Source of the DNA: Candidatus Hikarchaeia archaeon HikBin5
Lineage (GTDB): Archaea; Halobacteriota; Halobacteria; Halobacteriales; Hikarchaeaceae
Direction: 5' to 3'
DNA length: 55,489 nucleotides
Assembly (NCBI GenBank): GCA_009889625.1
Contig: WTZU01000006.1
Location: 1 to 55,489 of the forward strand
The translations under genes and the position numbers were made by a program. Under the pieces are notes generated by a model that saw nothing but the letters and a program-made list of their open reading frames with translations, did not search any database and was not told the origin of the DNA. Shown here piece after piece: positions 17,496 to 26,047 of the stretch. Each line of letters opens with the position of its first letter. Within the stretch, counting starts at the first letter, position 1.

Positions 17496-18425
17496 ATGCA
17501 TGGAAATTTGGAATCTGGCAAGGGAGTTGCCAACACTTTAATCTCTGATCTTGATGACCTATTATTTTCCACCGTCTCATTTCTCCCCTTTCCAGGAACC
17601 TTGAATCTCAATCAAATTCGACCTATTCCTTCTCTAACTTCTACTGTGGTATATGATGTAAAAAATACTTTGGATAATTGTGAAGGAATTGAACTGACTC
17701 CTTGCTCTATCAGTGGAATCAAATCTGCCCTAATCCGCCCATTGGCAGATAACTATCCAAAATCTAAATTTGAATTCGTCGCACCAATCTCTCTGAGAAA
17801 ACTATTCTCTCTCCACGATGGGGATGTGGTTTCCATTTCCCCCCCGGATGATCTCTGGCATTATGATTTAAGAGCTGATTTGGATTATATAGATAATTTC
17901 GATGGCGTGATCTTTGATTTAGATGGAACTCTCACAGATCTCGATGTGAATTGGAACTCAGTCAGAACTGAAATAAGCGGCCTTTTTCCACCTTCAATTG
18001 ATCCTTTCTCCCGAAGGCCAAATAAGAATGACCACACTCCCATTTATGAACTCGCCCAGAAACATGGTCTCTACGAAGATCTACTTGATCTGCTAGCTTC
18101 GCATGAATTTGACGGCACAAAAAATGCAGAACCCTTGCCCTTGGTAAATGCCCTTGGAAATCTAGATTGTCCCATTGGCCTGTGCACCAAAAATTCACAC
18201 CTCGCTTCTCAGGAAATAGCTGAAAAATTCAATATACATTTCGATTCTCTCATTACTAGAGAATCCACATTCGAGGACAAACCAAATCCTTTCCCATTAC
18301 AAAAATGTATTGAAGAATTGGGATTATCTCCTGGAAATACATTATTTATAGGAAATGAAAAAACAGATGCAGAAACTGCATATAGAGCAGGGACAAGTTT
18401 CTTGCAAGTCAGTCAATTCTATTAA
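17496..18425 (+). CDS. fusion: CTP-dependent riboflavin kinase (DUF120) + HAD phosphatase
   Basis: A 309-residue two-domain protein. Residues 1-122 match archaeal RibK, which makes FMN from riboflavin and CTP: HGNLESGKGVAN, the conserved PFPGTLNLN (31-39) and FVAPISLRKLFSLHDGDVVS (94-113). The usual N-terminal winged helix of many RibK proteins is absent; the protein begins at the kinase fold. Residues 134-309 are a HAD phosphatase: motif I D141-L-D143-G-T, motif II Thr231 (LCTKN), motif III Lys262 (DKPNP), motif IV GNEKTDAETAYRAG (Asp291). A TATA-like box 28 nt upstream supports ATG 17496. Its 3' end overlaps hisD by 4 bp, convergent. The HAD could be the aminopyrimidine phosphatase of riboflavin synthesis or an FMN phosphatase; neither is proven. 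Confidence 0.82.
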   Translation: MHGNLESGKGVANTLISDLDDLLFSTVSFLPFPGTLNLNQIRPIPSLTSTVVYDVKNTLDNCEGIELTPCSISGIKSALIRPLADNYPKSKFEFVAPISLRKLFSLHDGDVVSISPPDDLWHYDLRADLDYIDNFDGVIFDLDGTLTDLDVNWNSVRTEISGLFPPSIDPFSRRPNKNDHTPIYELAQKHGLYEDLLDLLASHEFDGTKNAEPLPLVNALGNLDCPIGLCTKNSHLASQEIAEKFNIHFDSLITRESTFEDKPNPFPLQKCIEELGLSPGNTLFIGNEKTDAETAYRAGTSFLQVSQFY

Positions 18426-19696
18426 TCAAATCTATGGTCTATACTTTTAGCATGTCCGTCCAATCCTTCAGACATAGCAATCGTGGTCACAACGTTTCTA
18501 ATTTTTTCCAGCGCCTCTTTATCCAATCTTTGGATCGTTGAAATTTTAATAAACGTATCTATTGATACTCCTCCTGTAATTCGGGCACCTTGATTGGTAG
18601 GTAAAATGTGATTAGTACCTGATGCATAATCTCCAGCTGCAACCGGGGCATAAGTCCCTAAAAAGATACTTCCTGCACTGCCAATTTTTTCCAATACTAA
18701 TTTCTCATTCTTTTCCGATGTTTGGATAGAAAGATGTTCTGGAGCATACTCTTCTGCAAATTCGGCCGCATCTTCTATACTATTGGCTACAAAAATCCCA
18801 CTGTATGGCTTACTTAAACTTTGATCTATTATTTCTTTCCTACATAGTAATTCAGTTTGAATTTCTATCTCCTCTGCAACCTTCTTTGATAATTCCATAC
18901 TATTTGTTACCAATAATGCAGCCACATTCACATCATGTTCAGCTTGTGCAACCAAATCCGAAGCAACAATCTCTGGCTTAGCAGTCGAATCTGCAATAAT
19001 CAAGATTTCACTTGTGCCTGCAATAAATTCTATATCTACGTCATCTCTAACTTCTTTCTTAGCCGTGGCGACCCAATGATTACCTGGGCCTATAATTTTA
19101 TCAACTGGCTCAATCGTTTTCGTACCGTATGCAAGTGCCGCAATACCCTGCGCCCCGCCAGCTGCATATATCTTGTCCACGCCTGCAATATATGCAGCAG
19201 CTAGCGTCACTTGGTTCAATGACTTTGCAGCCGGGGTAACCATAGAAATATGCCCGACACCTGCAACTTTCGCTGGGATCACTGCCATTAATACACTAGA
19301 TGGGTATGATGCAGTTCCACCTGGCACGTATACACCAATTTTATTTATCGCTCGGAACCTTTGTCCCATCTCCCTCCCATCGAAATTTTCGATCCAATCT
19401 TCTCTCAATTGTCTCACGTGAAACGCCTCAATATTTTCTGCAGCTGATTTTATCGATAGTTTTATTTCTTCATCAATATCCTCATATGCCAATCTGGCCT
19501 TCTCTGTAATGTCTATATCTTCCAATTCTACATTATCAAATTCTAAAGCATATCTCCTTAGCGCCACGTCCCCCTCTTCTCTCACATTATTAATTATATT
19601 TCTAACTGATTCTCGTATTTCCTGATTTACTTGATACCGTTTGAGTATAACTTCGCGTTGATCCTCTTCCATCTCGTCTAGGTATCTTATCTGCAT
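18422..19696 (-). CDS. hisD: histidinol dehydrogenase
   Basis: HisD oxidises L-histidinol to histidine in two NAD-dependent steps, using zinc. About 424 residues. Typical stretches are NKIGVYVPGGTASYPSSVLM, VTPAAKSLNQ, AGGAQGIAALAYGT, VDKIIGPGNHWVATAKKEV, EFIAGTSEILIIAD, DLVAQAEHD, APEHLSIQT and GDYASGTNHILPT, which include the zinc and substrate residues. I start at ATG 19696 (MQIRYLDEM); the longer frame from 19750 adds 18 basic residues not seen in the family. A TATTTAAAAT box at 19781-19790 could serve it with a leader of about 60 nt. No other his gene is in this window. Confidence 0.95.
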   Translation of the reverse strand: MQIRYLDEMEEDQREVILKRYQVNQEIRESVRNIINNVREEGDVALRRYALEFDNVELEDIDITEKARLAYEDIDEEIKLSIKSAAENIEAFHVRQLREDWIENFDGREMGQRFRAINKIGVYVPGGTASYPSSVLMAVIPAKVAGVGHISMVTPAAKSLNQVTLAAAYIAGVDKIYAAGGAQGIAALAYGTKTIEPVDKIIGPGNHWVATAKKEVRDDVDIEFIAGTSEILIIADSTAKPEIVASDLVAQAEHDVNVAALLVTNSMELSKKVAEEIEIQTELLCRKEIIDQSLSKPYSGIFVANSIEDAAEFAEEYAPEHLSIQTSEKNEKLVLEKIGSAGSIFLGTYAPVAAGDYASGTNHILPTNQGARITGGVSIDTFIKISTIQRLDKEALEKIRNVVTTIAMSEGLDGHAKSIDHRFD

Positions 19697-19811
19697 ATGC
19701 CTTATTGGATCTCTATGTGAAAAACCATTTCTACCTTTTCCTTCGCACACGCGCTTCTGTATTCCAACATAGTTATTTTCTATTTAAAATATCTCCCAGA
19801 AACTAACCTCC

Positions 19812-19965
19812 AACATCATAGCTTGGCATCACGCCGCCTCAGCTGGAAGACCCTGTTCCGGGATCTGTAGCGTACCGGGGTTCTCCGTATTTTCATCGTG
19901 TCCATTTTAGACAAACTCCAATGGGGACTTCGGAACGCATTCTAACCGTGGCACTTTCTCAAGTT
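19812..19965 (+). ncRNA. GC-rich structured intergenic element, possible non-coding RNA
   Basis: The 336 nt between hisD and the next gene hold no plausible protein but do hold a stretch clearly richer in G and C than its surroundings. A TATA-like TATTTAAAAT at 19781-19790 would start plus-strand transcription near 19812. Pairings I can see by eye: AGACCC with GGGATCT around 19848-19866, and GTCCATT with AATGGGGAC around 19909-19928. A T-rich tract near 20002-20007 could end the transcript. I could not fit it to tRNA, SRP RNA or RNase P RNA. It may instead be a long 5' leader. Strand and limits are estimates. Confidence 0.35.
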
Positions 19966-20032
19966 AAATCCTTCCTTTCCATGAATCTCTCTCACCCCTT
20001 ACTTTTTACTCTATTAACGACAATCTTCGCAT

Positions 20033-21085
20033 ATGGTAATATTTCTCTCAGAATCTGAGGTCGAACAATGCTTAGATATGCAAGCTTCCATTGAAGCACT
20101 AGAATTGGCGTATAATGCAGATGCTGCTGGAAGGGTTGTTAGCATTCCTCGATCAGATATGATACTTCCACTTGGCCAAAATGATGCGTATGTCTACAAA
20201 ATTATGTCTGGCATCATACAGGACTTCGGCGTATCTGCCCTCCGTATCCAATCAGATAGAATTAGATGGGAAGGAGGCAGAAAATATAAATTGGGCATGG
20301 CACGAAACGAGAAATATGTCGAATATGTTCAAATTTATGACATCGAGACAAATGAACCCTTGTTGATCATGCCTGATGGTTATGCTAGTAAAATGCGTGT
20401 TGGGGCAACAAATGCCCTCGGGGCCAAATATATGGCACCATCGTCCGATATCCATACTATGAGTTTACTTGGTGCTGGAAGGCATGCAGGTGGCCAAATA
20501 GAAGCATTCGCTGAAATATTTGATCTCGATCAAGTAAATGTATACAGTCCAACTCCACAAAACCGCGAAGCATTTGCCAATGAATGGGACGACAAATTAG
20601 ATCCCCTTGTTGTCCCCTTTGATACTCCTTCTCAAGCTATATCTGGAACCAATATTCTCGCCTGCGCATCAAATGCAATGCATCCTATTTTCGATGCAGA
20701 TATGATCGAACCTAAAATGCACGTAAGTGCAATCAAAAACCCTGAAATTCCTGGTGAGGCATTCTCTAAAGTAGACCGAGTAGCAGTAGCAACAACACAA
20801 CTTCCCTCTGGTCCTCACAACTATGCACCTAGATTTTCAGATTTTGCTCAAAACCTCACCGAAAAGTGGTCAATTCCCGAATTTGACATAGCTTCTGCTC
20901 AAGACATTTCTTCTCTTATCTCTGAAAACAAACCCCCTCTATCTGATGAAACAACTCTATTTCTTAATAACATTGGAATCGGAATGCAATTCGCAGCCGT
21001 TGGAAAAATTGTCTATGACCGTGCTATAGAAGGGGGATTTGGAAAAGATGTCGACACCGATCTATTTTTACAGTCTGTATGGTGA
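20033..21085 (+). CDS. ornithine cyclodeaminase / mu-crystallin family protein
   Basis: A 350-residue member of the OCD/mu-crystallin family, NAD(P)-dependent enzymes such as ornithine cyclodeaminase, archaeal alanine dehydrogenase and ketimine reductases. Visible features are the N-terminal substrate part (SIPRSDMILP, YVYKIMSG, MPDGYASKMRVGATNALGAK) and the Rossmann motif LLGAGRHAGGQIEA with VNVYSPTPQNRE after the next strand, then NILACASNAMHPIF. The substrate is not readable. Relatives usually have a shorter tail; the C-terminal stretch here includes DETTLFLNNIGIGMQFAAVG, which matches the family end. It leads a plus-strand trio with a ferritin-like protein and a small protein. Confidence 0.85.
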   Translation: MVIFLSESEVEQCLDMQASIEALELAYNADAAGRVVSIPRSDMILPLGQNDAYVYKIMSGIIQDFGVSALRIQSDRIRWEGGRKYKLGMARNEKYVEYVQIYDIETNEPLLIMPDGYASKMRVGATNALGAKYMAPSSDIHTMSLLGAGRHAGGQIEAFAEIFDLDQVNVYSPTPQNREAFANEWDDKLDPLVVPFDTPSQAISGTNILACASNAMHPIFDADMIEPKMHVSAIKNPEIPGEAFSKVDRVAVATTQLPSGPHNYAPRFSDFAQNLTEKWSIPEFDIASAQDISSLISENKPPLSDETTLFLNNIGIGMQFAAVGKIVYDRAIEGGFGKDVDTDLFLQSVW

Positions 21086-21139
21086 TCCCATTTAATAAAA
21101 CCATTTGATTTAATGCCATTGAAGACGTAGAAAAATCCT

Positions 21140-21817
21140 ATGTCATCAGATTTACCAACTCTCGCTTCATTTGTAAACGATTTCACCGAAGAATATCGTA
21201 TCAAAATGGAAAATGCCGTTGAAAAATATTTCACAGATGAATATTTTGATTCCTTAGGTGGGCCACTTGAAATGATGAAAAAACAATTCGCATCTCAAGC
21301 ATGGAGGGAATTCTATATAGGCTGCTTACCGCCTGCAAGGCAAATGACGCAAATATATGAATTAGGAGATCCATATGATCGCGACCGAGATCTTATAGTT
21401 GGTTTAGGTGAACAAATTCGAGATGAAGTCAAACATGCAAAAATATATGCAAACCTATCTGAACAAGTGGGGGTACCATGCGATCTAGCAACTTGGACCG
21501 CTGATAATTATGATAGATTAGTTGCAAAATGCCGTCTAGCGACAGAGTGGGAAAAACCACAATACATAGCAGCAGGATTCCAAGTTTCCACCGAAATAGT
21601 GGCGGCAGAAACCTCTCGTAGAATGGGTGAGTATGTCCAAGATGACTATCCTGAAATAGCAAAAACACTTTTTGATATAACCTCCGATGAAGGAGACCAC
21701 ATCCATTGTGGCCGATTAATCGTAAAACGATTCGCGACAGAGGATGATTTTGATTTTATGCATGAAATTGCAGAGAAAAAGTATAATGCTGCCTTACGAA
21801 TCCTTGAATCTCTCTAA
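21140..21817 (+). CDS. ferritin-like diiron protein, unknown substrate
   Basis: A 225-residue all-helical protein with diiron carboxylate ligand spacing: Glu57 (WREFY) in helix 1, E96xxH99 (DEVKHAK) in helix 2, Glu152 or Glu157 (TEIVAAE) in helix 3 and E184xxH187 (DEGDHIH) in helix 4. This is the pattern of ferritin-like oxygenases, oxidases and rubrerythrin-type proteins. There is no rubredoxin domain and no membrane segment, so it is cytosolic. A TATA-like GATTTAATG lies about 28 nt before ATG 21140, so it may have its own promoter besides read-through from the OCD gene 54 nt upstream. I cannot name the family more precisely. Confidence 0.72.
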   Translation: MSSDLPTLASFVNDFTEEYRIKMENAVEKYFTDEYFDSLGGPLEMMKKQFASQAWREFYIGCLPPARQMTQIYELGDPYDRDRDLIVGLGEQIRDEVKHAKIYANLSEQVGVPCDLATWTADNYDRLVAKCRLATEWEKPQYIAAGFQVSTEIVAAETSRRMGEYVQDDYPEIAKTLFDITSDEGDHIHCGRLIVKRFATEDDFDFMHEIAEKKYNAALRILESL

Positions 21818-21820
21818 TCT

Positions 21821-22048
21821 ATGACACAACAAATTTTAAAAATAACCTCTGAAACCAAAGTCCAGTTCTCAGAATCTGCAGAACTACAGAATATCCATCT
21901 CCATGATTTATCTTTTGTGGCAGGAGTTGAAACTGATGGCGACCTCATAACTTCTTGTACAATTGACCTATCCAAATTAATACAATCAATGACTCTCTAC
22001 TCCGCAATGGAAAAAAAGAGAGAAAGTTGGCGTCGCGTACGTAGGTAA
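21821..22048 (+). CDS. small protein following the diiron protein
   Basis: A 75-residue protein begins 3 nt after the diiron protein's stop, so it is almost certainly co-transcribed. It has alternating strands (ILKITSETKVQFSESAELQN), an HLHDLSFVAGVETDGDL segment and a helix ending in KKRESWRRVRR, very basic at the C-terminus. I recognise no family. The tight spacing suggests it works with the upstream diiron or OCD-like protein, but this is inference only. Confidence 0.6.
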   Translation: MTQQILKITSETKVQFSESAELQNIHLHDLSFVAGVETDGDLITSCTIDLSKLIQSMTLYSAMEKKRESWRRVRR

Positions 22049-22105
22049 ATTTCCACTCAAAAAGCCCAATATTTCTTTAAATCTTATATAATTTCAATCG
22101 AATGA

Positions 22106-22843
22106 TCAGTAAAGTATGTTCCCACCATCTACATTTACTACTTGTCCTGTTATCATCCCACTTTCATGCCCTAATAGGAACCCAATAACATCTGCAATAT
22201 CTTCTGGCTGTATTGCTCGCTTGAGCAGCTGACTAGCTTCTGCACGTTCTTGAATTCTATCTTCTCCTCCTTGTAATGAAGCTGGGGAGGCAGTCAAACC
22301 TGGCATCATTGTATTCACTCGAATATTTCTATCTGCCAATTCTCTCGCCATAGTTCTCGTCATCCCTACTACTGCAGCTTTGGAAGCAATGTAGTGTATA
22401 AGTCCTGCAGTACCTTTTAAAATAGTCCCTGATGATATATTTACAATTCGGGCACCATCATTTAGAGAAGGTACTGCTTCTTTTGTAACAATAAAAACAC
22501 CAGTAGTATTAACTGACATTACTTTCTCAAATTCTTCCACTGTGATGTCTGTAAATGGTTTAAAATTCCCAATCAAAGGTGCATAATAAGCAGCATTATT
22601 AACCAAACCATCTATTTTCGTATCTTTGAACACAGCTCTCATTGATTCCTCATTCGTCACATCTCCTTTACGAAATTCTGCACTACATCCTGCACTTTCT
22701 ATTTCTTTAACGGCATCTGATCCATCTTGTATATCTGTTATTATTACGTGAGCTCCTTTTGCAGCTACTTTTTTTGCAATTGCCAATCCAATCCCTTGTG
22801 AACCACCTGTTACTACTATTGTTTCTCCAGTTAGATCTTGCAT
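22106..22843 (-). CDS. short-chain dehydrogenase/reductase (SDR)
   Basis: A 245-residue classical SDR. It shows the cofactor motif TGGSQGIGLAIA (TGxxxGxG), an Asp (IITDIQD) after the second strand suggesting NAD, NNAAYYAPL (NNAG-like), the catalytic Ser of NISSGTILKG and the YxxxK pair of HYIASKAAVVGMTRTMA, then PG at MMPGLTASPAS and the C-terminal VNVDGGNILY. All active-site residues are present. The substrate is unknown. It stands alone, converging on the diiron cluster, with the Taw2-like gene further upstream on the same strand. Related proteins act on sugars, fatty acids or steroids, so I give only the family. Confidence 0.88.
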   Translation of the reverse strand: MQDLTGETIVVTGGSQGIGLAIAKKVAAKGAHVIITDIQDGSDAVKEIESAGCSAEFRKGDVTNEESMRAVFKDTKIDGLVNNAAYYAPLIGNFKPFTDITVEEFEKVMSVNTTGVFIVTKEAVPSLNDGARIVNISSGTILKGTAGLIHYIASKAAVVGMTRTMARELADRNIRVNTMMPGLTASPASLQGGEDRIQERAEASQLLKRAIQPEDIADVIGFLLGHESGMITGQVVNVDGGNILY

Positions 22844-22894
22844 ATTCGTCCCCTTATCTATACTAAGTGATAAACTGTTTGATCGTTAGATCCA

Positions 22895-23914
22895 TCATCC
22901 CACTATTTTAATATCTATGACAAAATGAGATGTACCTGGACTATACCCTTTGATTCTTCTACTCTCTTCAATGTCAACAACCTTCCCCATCTCTCTTGCC
23001 ACTATTTCAATTTCATCATATGATTGGAATGGATTTGAATCTGCTCTTACCTCATGCAAATGGATCACGCTCCCCTTCCTCGCCACCGAATACGCACCAC
23101 GCAAGAAATCCTTCGAATCATAATGTCCCATTACAATTCTATCGAACATTTCCCCGTTTGTATCTGTCCATGATTTGATGAATTTCCTACAATCATTCTC
23201 TACCGGATATAAATTTTTATCAACACGATTTAGATGGGCATTCTCTTTTAGATATGTTACAGCAGCAGCATTTTTCTCTACTGCTATTACCTCTGCTCCT
23301 GCCATGGCCATGGGAATTGAGAAATATCCTATCCCTGCAAACATATCCAATACTAATTCTTCTTTATTTACCATATCTCCCATATTTTTTCTTTCTCCCC
23401 TGTTCCCTGGAGAAAACATCACTTCTGCTAGATCTACCCTGTATTTTATACCCCATTCTTTATGCACCGTTTTTGTATTTCTAATACCTGCAATAAATTC
23501 TATATCTGGCTTTCTTTGAACTCCTGAAATCCCCCGTCTTGCAAATACAGTTTCTATACCCTGAAATTCTATTAAACATTCTCCCACATCTTCCCTAATA
23601 GTGCATTCTTCAGAAAATTGAACCAAGGCGATCCCCCCAATTATGTCCCATGACATGGGTATGTTTTTTATTTCTTTTTCAGAAAACCCCCTCTCCAAAA
23701 GTAAATCTCTTATGCCCCCTCCCCGTTTTAGAGGGGCATTTTGGGCTATTATTGTTTTATTTTCCATTTCTCGCCCTTCCCCTTTAATCGGAAGTTCTAC
23801 TGATATAGAATCGTGAGATACGATCTTTCTAGATGTATCATATATTTGTTTTCTTTTTAAGAATTCAAGTTCTCTTTTTGCTTCCACCTTTCGAACAATA
23901 ATGGCATTATTCAT
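22895..23914 (-). CDS. Trm5/Taw2 family tRNA-modifying enzyme, probably Taw2
   Basis: A SAM-binding tRNA enzyme of the Trm5/Taw2 family. Trm5 methylates G37, while Taw2 transfers the aminocarboxypropyl group of SAM in wyosine synthesis. The 339-residue protein has VQFSEECTIREDVGECLIEF, the SAM motif LDMFAGIGYFSIPMAMAGAE, VIAVEKNAAAV and, where Trm5 has N-L-P, the sequence IVMGHYDS. The M-G-Y/H replacement is typical of Taw2, so I favour Taw2; Trm5 remains possible. I start at ATG 23914 (MNNAIIVRK); it overlaps the NMD3 gene's stop region by 8 nt, which suggests coupled translation. Confidence 0.8.
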   Translation of the reverse strand: MNNAIIVRKVEAKRELEFLKRKQIYDTSRKIVSHDSISVELPIKGEGREMENKTIIAQNAPLKRGGGIRDLLLERGFSEKEIKNIPMSWDIIGGIALVQFSEECTIREDVGECLIEFQGIETVFARRGISGVQRKPDIEFIAGIRNTKTVHKEWGIKYRVDLAEVMFSPGNRGERKNMGDMVNKEELVLDMFAGIGYFSIPMAMAGAEVIAVEKNAAAVTYLKENAHLNRVDKNLYPVENDCRKFIKSWTDTNGEMFDRIVMGHYDSKDFLRGAYSVARKGSVIHLHEVRADSNPFQSYDEIEIVAREMGKVVDIEESRRIKGYSPGTSHFVIDIKIVG

Positions 23915-25022
23915 CATTTGGCAATACGTAAACCCCATCTCTCGTTTTTATCACTTTTGTTTCTTTTAACCCCAATTCAATAAACGTTGGCCTAGTTATT
24001 GTAATCGGGTGGTATGTTTCCGGATCCAATATTTGCATCGAATATTCATCATCCATTGACACAATAGACGTTCTATTTGCACTAGAAATATGCTGTATTA
24101 TGTTCAATCTTTTATCATTTATTTTTCCTTTATACGATTCTCCCGTTGAGATGCAAATTCCCTTTAACACCTCTCCTACACTATTGACTAAAATAGGGCC
24201 TCTCTCATCCCCGATGTCTATTATGTCTCCAATAATTACTGCAGGAAGACGAATTAAATAAGCAATTCTATATATTCTATTCCCATCTCTATCTTCTGTC
24301 ACTAGTGTTTCGGAAGTGGATAATGAACCACCCAACTCTTCGGCAATAGATCTAGATATCTTCTGCCCCAACTTACTAGTTGATATTCGTATATCTATTC
24401 CCTCCTTTTTTTCTATTATCTTGGAAATGAAATCATTCCTATCTCCCATCTCCTTTCTCTTCGCTACAATACTATTTGCAATTTCCACTGCACGATTTTT
24501 TTCTTTTTCTGTAGGTACCCTGGCCGCCGATCTAATTTGTATTTCCCCCGCATAATAACCCCCTGATTTTTTTCGACATATTTCACATATTTCCCGTATT
24601 ATTTCAATTTCAATTTTTTTCGTTTCTACTATTTCGCGCCCCCTGACCTCTCCTTCGAATTTACAATCTATTTGTTTAGTTTTTTTATCTATCTCTTTCA
24701 GACTAAATCCCCATTTTATCTCCCCAGCATCTACATGAACCTCTAGTTTTCTTTCTATCATTCCAACTATTACTTCTTCTTCTAATCCTTCTCTTATGTC
24801 ATTCCATCTATTCTTTATATGGATGGCATTACAAACAGAACAAATTTGCATGAGAAATTTATCAGGTATCTTTACTAGTTCGAATTGATCAAAATAACAC
24901 TCAGAACATAACACATTTTGCCTACTACTTTCCCACTCTACTATTTCTCTCCCCGCTGCCCTTTGCCTCTCCCGATCGATAGTCCCTCCGCAACTTGGAC
25001 AAAATAAACCCAATTCACTCAT
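23907..25022 (-). CDS. NMD3-related 60S ribosome export/maturation family protein
   Basis: Archaeal relatives of eukaryotic NMD3 are thought to bind the large ribosomal subunit late in its assembly. About 371 residues. The zinc-binding cysteine pairs are visible in the first 180 residues: CPSCGGTID, CSECYF, CSVCNAIHI and CEICRKKSGG, followed by a central part with ISKIIEKKEGIDIRISTSKL then GQKISRSIAEELGG and a beta-rich end (VIIGDIIDIGDERGPILVNS). I start at ATG 25022 (MSELGLFCPSC), next to another ATG at 25025. A TATA-like GATTAAC lies about 27 nt upstream. It overlaps the Taw2-like gene downstream. Confidence 0.9.
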   Translation of the reverse strand: MSELGLFCPSCGGTIDRERQRAAGREIVEWESSRQNVLCSECYFDQFELVKIPDKFLMQICSVCNAIHIKNRWNDIREGLEEEVIVGMIERKLEVHVDAGEIKWGFSLKEIDKKTKQIDCKFEGEVRGREIVETKKIEIEIIREICEICRKKSGGYYAGEIQIRSAARVPTEKEKNRAVEIANSIVAKRKEMGDRNDFISKIIEKKEGIDIRISTSKLGQKISRSIAEELGGSLSTSETLVTEDRDGNRIYRIAYLIRLPAVIIGDIIDIGDERGPILVNSVGEVLKGICISTGESYKGKINDKRLNIIQHISSANRTSIVSMDDEYSMQILDPETYHPITITRPTFIELGLKETKVIKTRDGVYVLPNDE

Positions 25023-25128
25023 CATTTGTATATGATAACTGGGACAAGTTAATCTTGTACCTCCGTTCTCCAATATATATTCGTTCAATTCGGCACATTT
25101 TTAATTATCCCTCTACGTATCGAACCAC

Positions 25129-26037
25129 ATGGTAAGTTCAACAACATATTCTTCCACACCTGCTACTTGGAAAAAAGACCGAGGTTTGCAATTACGCATG
25201 ATTTTAACTACCTTCTCTTTATTTGCCATCTACATCTTTTTCCTCGTATCAATTACCACATATTTTGACGTGGGCCTAGTAGGAATGGCAGGGCTATTCG
25301 GAATATTTTCACTAGTCCAATGGTACTTCTCCGACACATTGGCTTTGCGTTCTATGCGCGCACGAGTAGTCGATCAAACCGAATACCCTGACCTCCACGC
25401 TTCTGTAACACGCCTCGCCTGGCAAGCCAATATTCCTGTGCCCAAAATAGCAGTTGCACCCACTAAATTACCAAATGCCTTCGCAACTGGAAGGTCTAAG
25501 AACCACGCTGCAGTTTGCGTCACTGAAGGCCTTTTGAGACTCCTAGATGAAGACGAATTAGAAGGTGTAATCGCACACGAATTAGCACATATTCGAAACC
25601 AAGACGTTACTACTATGACCATTGCATCTTTCCTATCTACCATCGCATTTATCATTGTTAGATGGGGCTTCTTTTTCGGAGGTATGTCGAGGAATAATAG
25701 GGGGTCAGCACCCATCTATGCAGCAATAGCCATTTCTTTCGCCGTTTGGATAATTTCCTTCTTACTGATAAAAGCACTCTCCCGATACAGAGAATTCGCT
25801 GCCGATCGAGGCGCCGCAGAGATAACTCAAAATCCTGCTGCACTATCCTCTGCACTCCGGAAAATTTCTACTGGAATTTCGATGCTACCTCCTGAAGAGG
25901 AATTCAAATCACAATCAGAAATGAATGCATTTTTTATAATTCCCATTAGACTAGGGTTCATTGGAAAACTTTTCTCAACACACCCTCCTATGGAAGAGCG
26001 AATAGAACGCCTCAACGAACTCCAATATAATTTCTAA
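25129..26037 (+). CDS. htpX: HtpX-like membrane zinc metalloprotease (M48)
   Basis: HtpX-type proteases degrade misfolded membrane proteins. The 302-residue protein has an N-terminal helix pair (about 24-65), the zinc site H150-E-L-A-H154 in VIAHELAHIRNQD, two more helices (about 165-185 and 197-216) and the third ligand Glu222 in YREFAADRGAAE. The tail FSTHPPMEERIERL is typical of the family. All catalytic residues are present, and length fits. It is divergent from NMD3; a T/A-rich TTTTTAATTA lies about 27 nt upstream of the ATG. Confidence 0.95.
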   Translation: MVSSTTYSSTPATWKKDRGLQLRMILTTFSLFAIYIFFLVSITTYFDVGLVGMAGLFGIFSLVQWYFSDTLALRSMRARVVDQTEYPDLHASVTRLAWQANIPVPKIAVAPTKLPNAFATGRSKNHAAVCVTEGLLRLLDEDELEGVIAHELAHIRNQDVTTMTIASFLSTIAFIIVRWGFFFGGMSRNNRGSAPIYAAIAISFAVWIISFLLIKALSRYREFAADRGAAEITQNPAALSSALRKISTGISMLPPEEEFKSQSEMNAFFIIPIRLGFIGKLFSTHPPMEERIERLNELQYNF

Positions 26038-26047
26038 ATCGCAAAAA

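Noticed and set aside
19812-19965. SRP (7S) RNA, RNase P RNA or an intron-containing tRNA
   Set aside because: I found no conserved SRP helix 8 sequence, no RNase P core motifs and no GGTTC-type T arm with matching acceptor stem on either strand, so I left the element unassigned.
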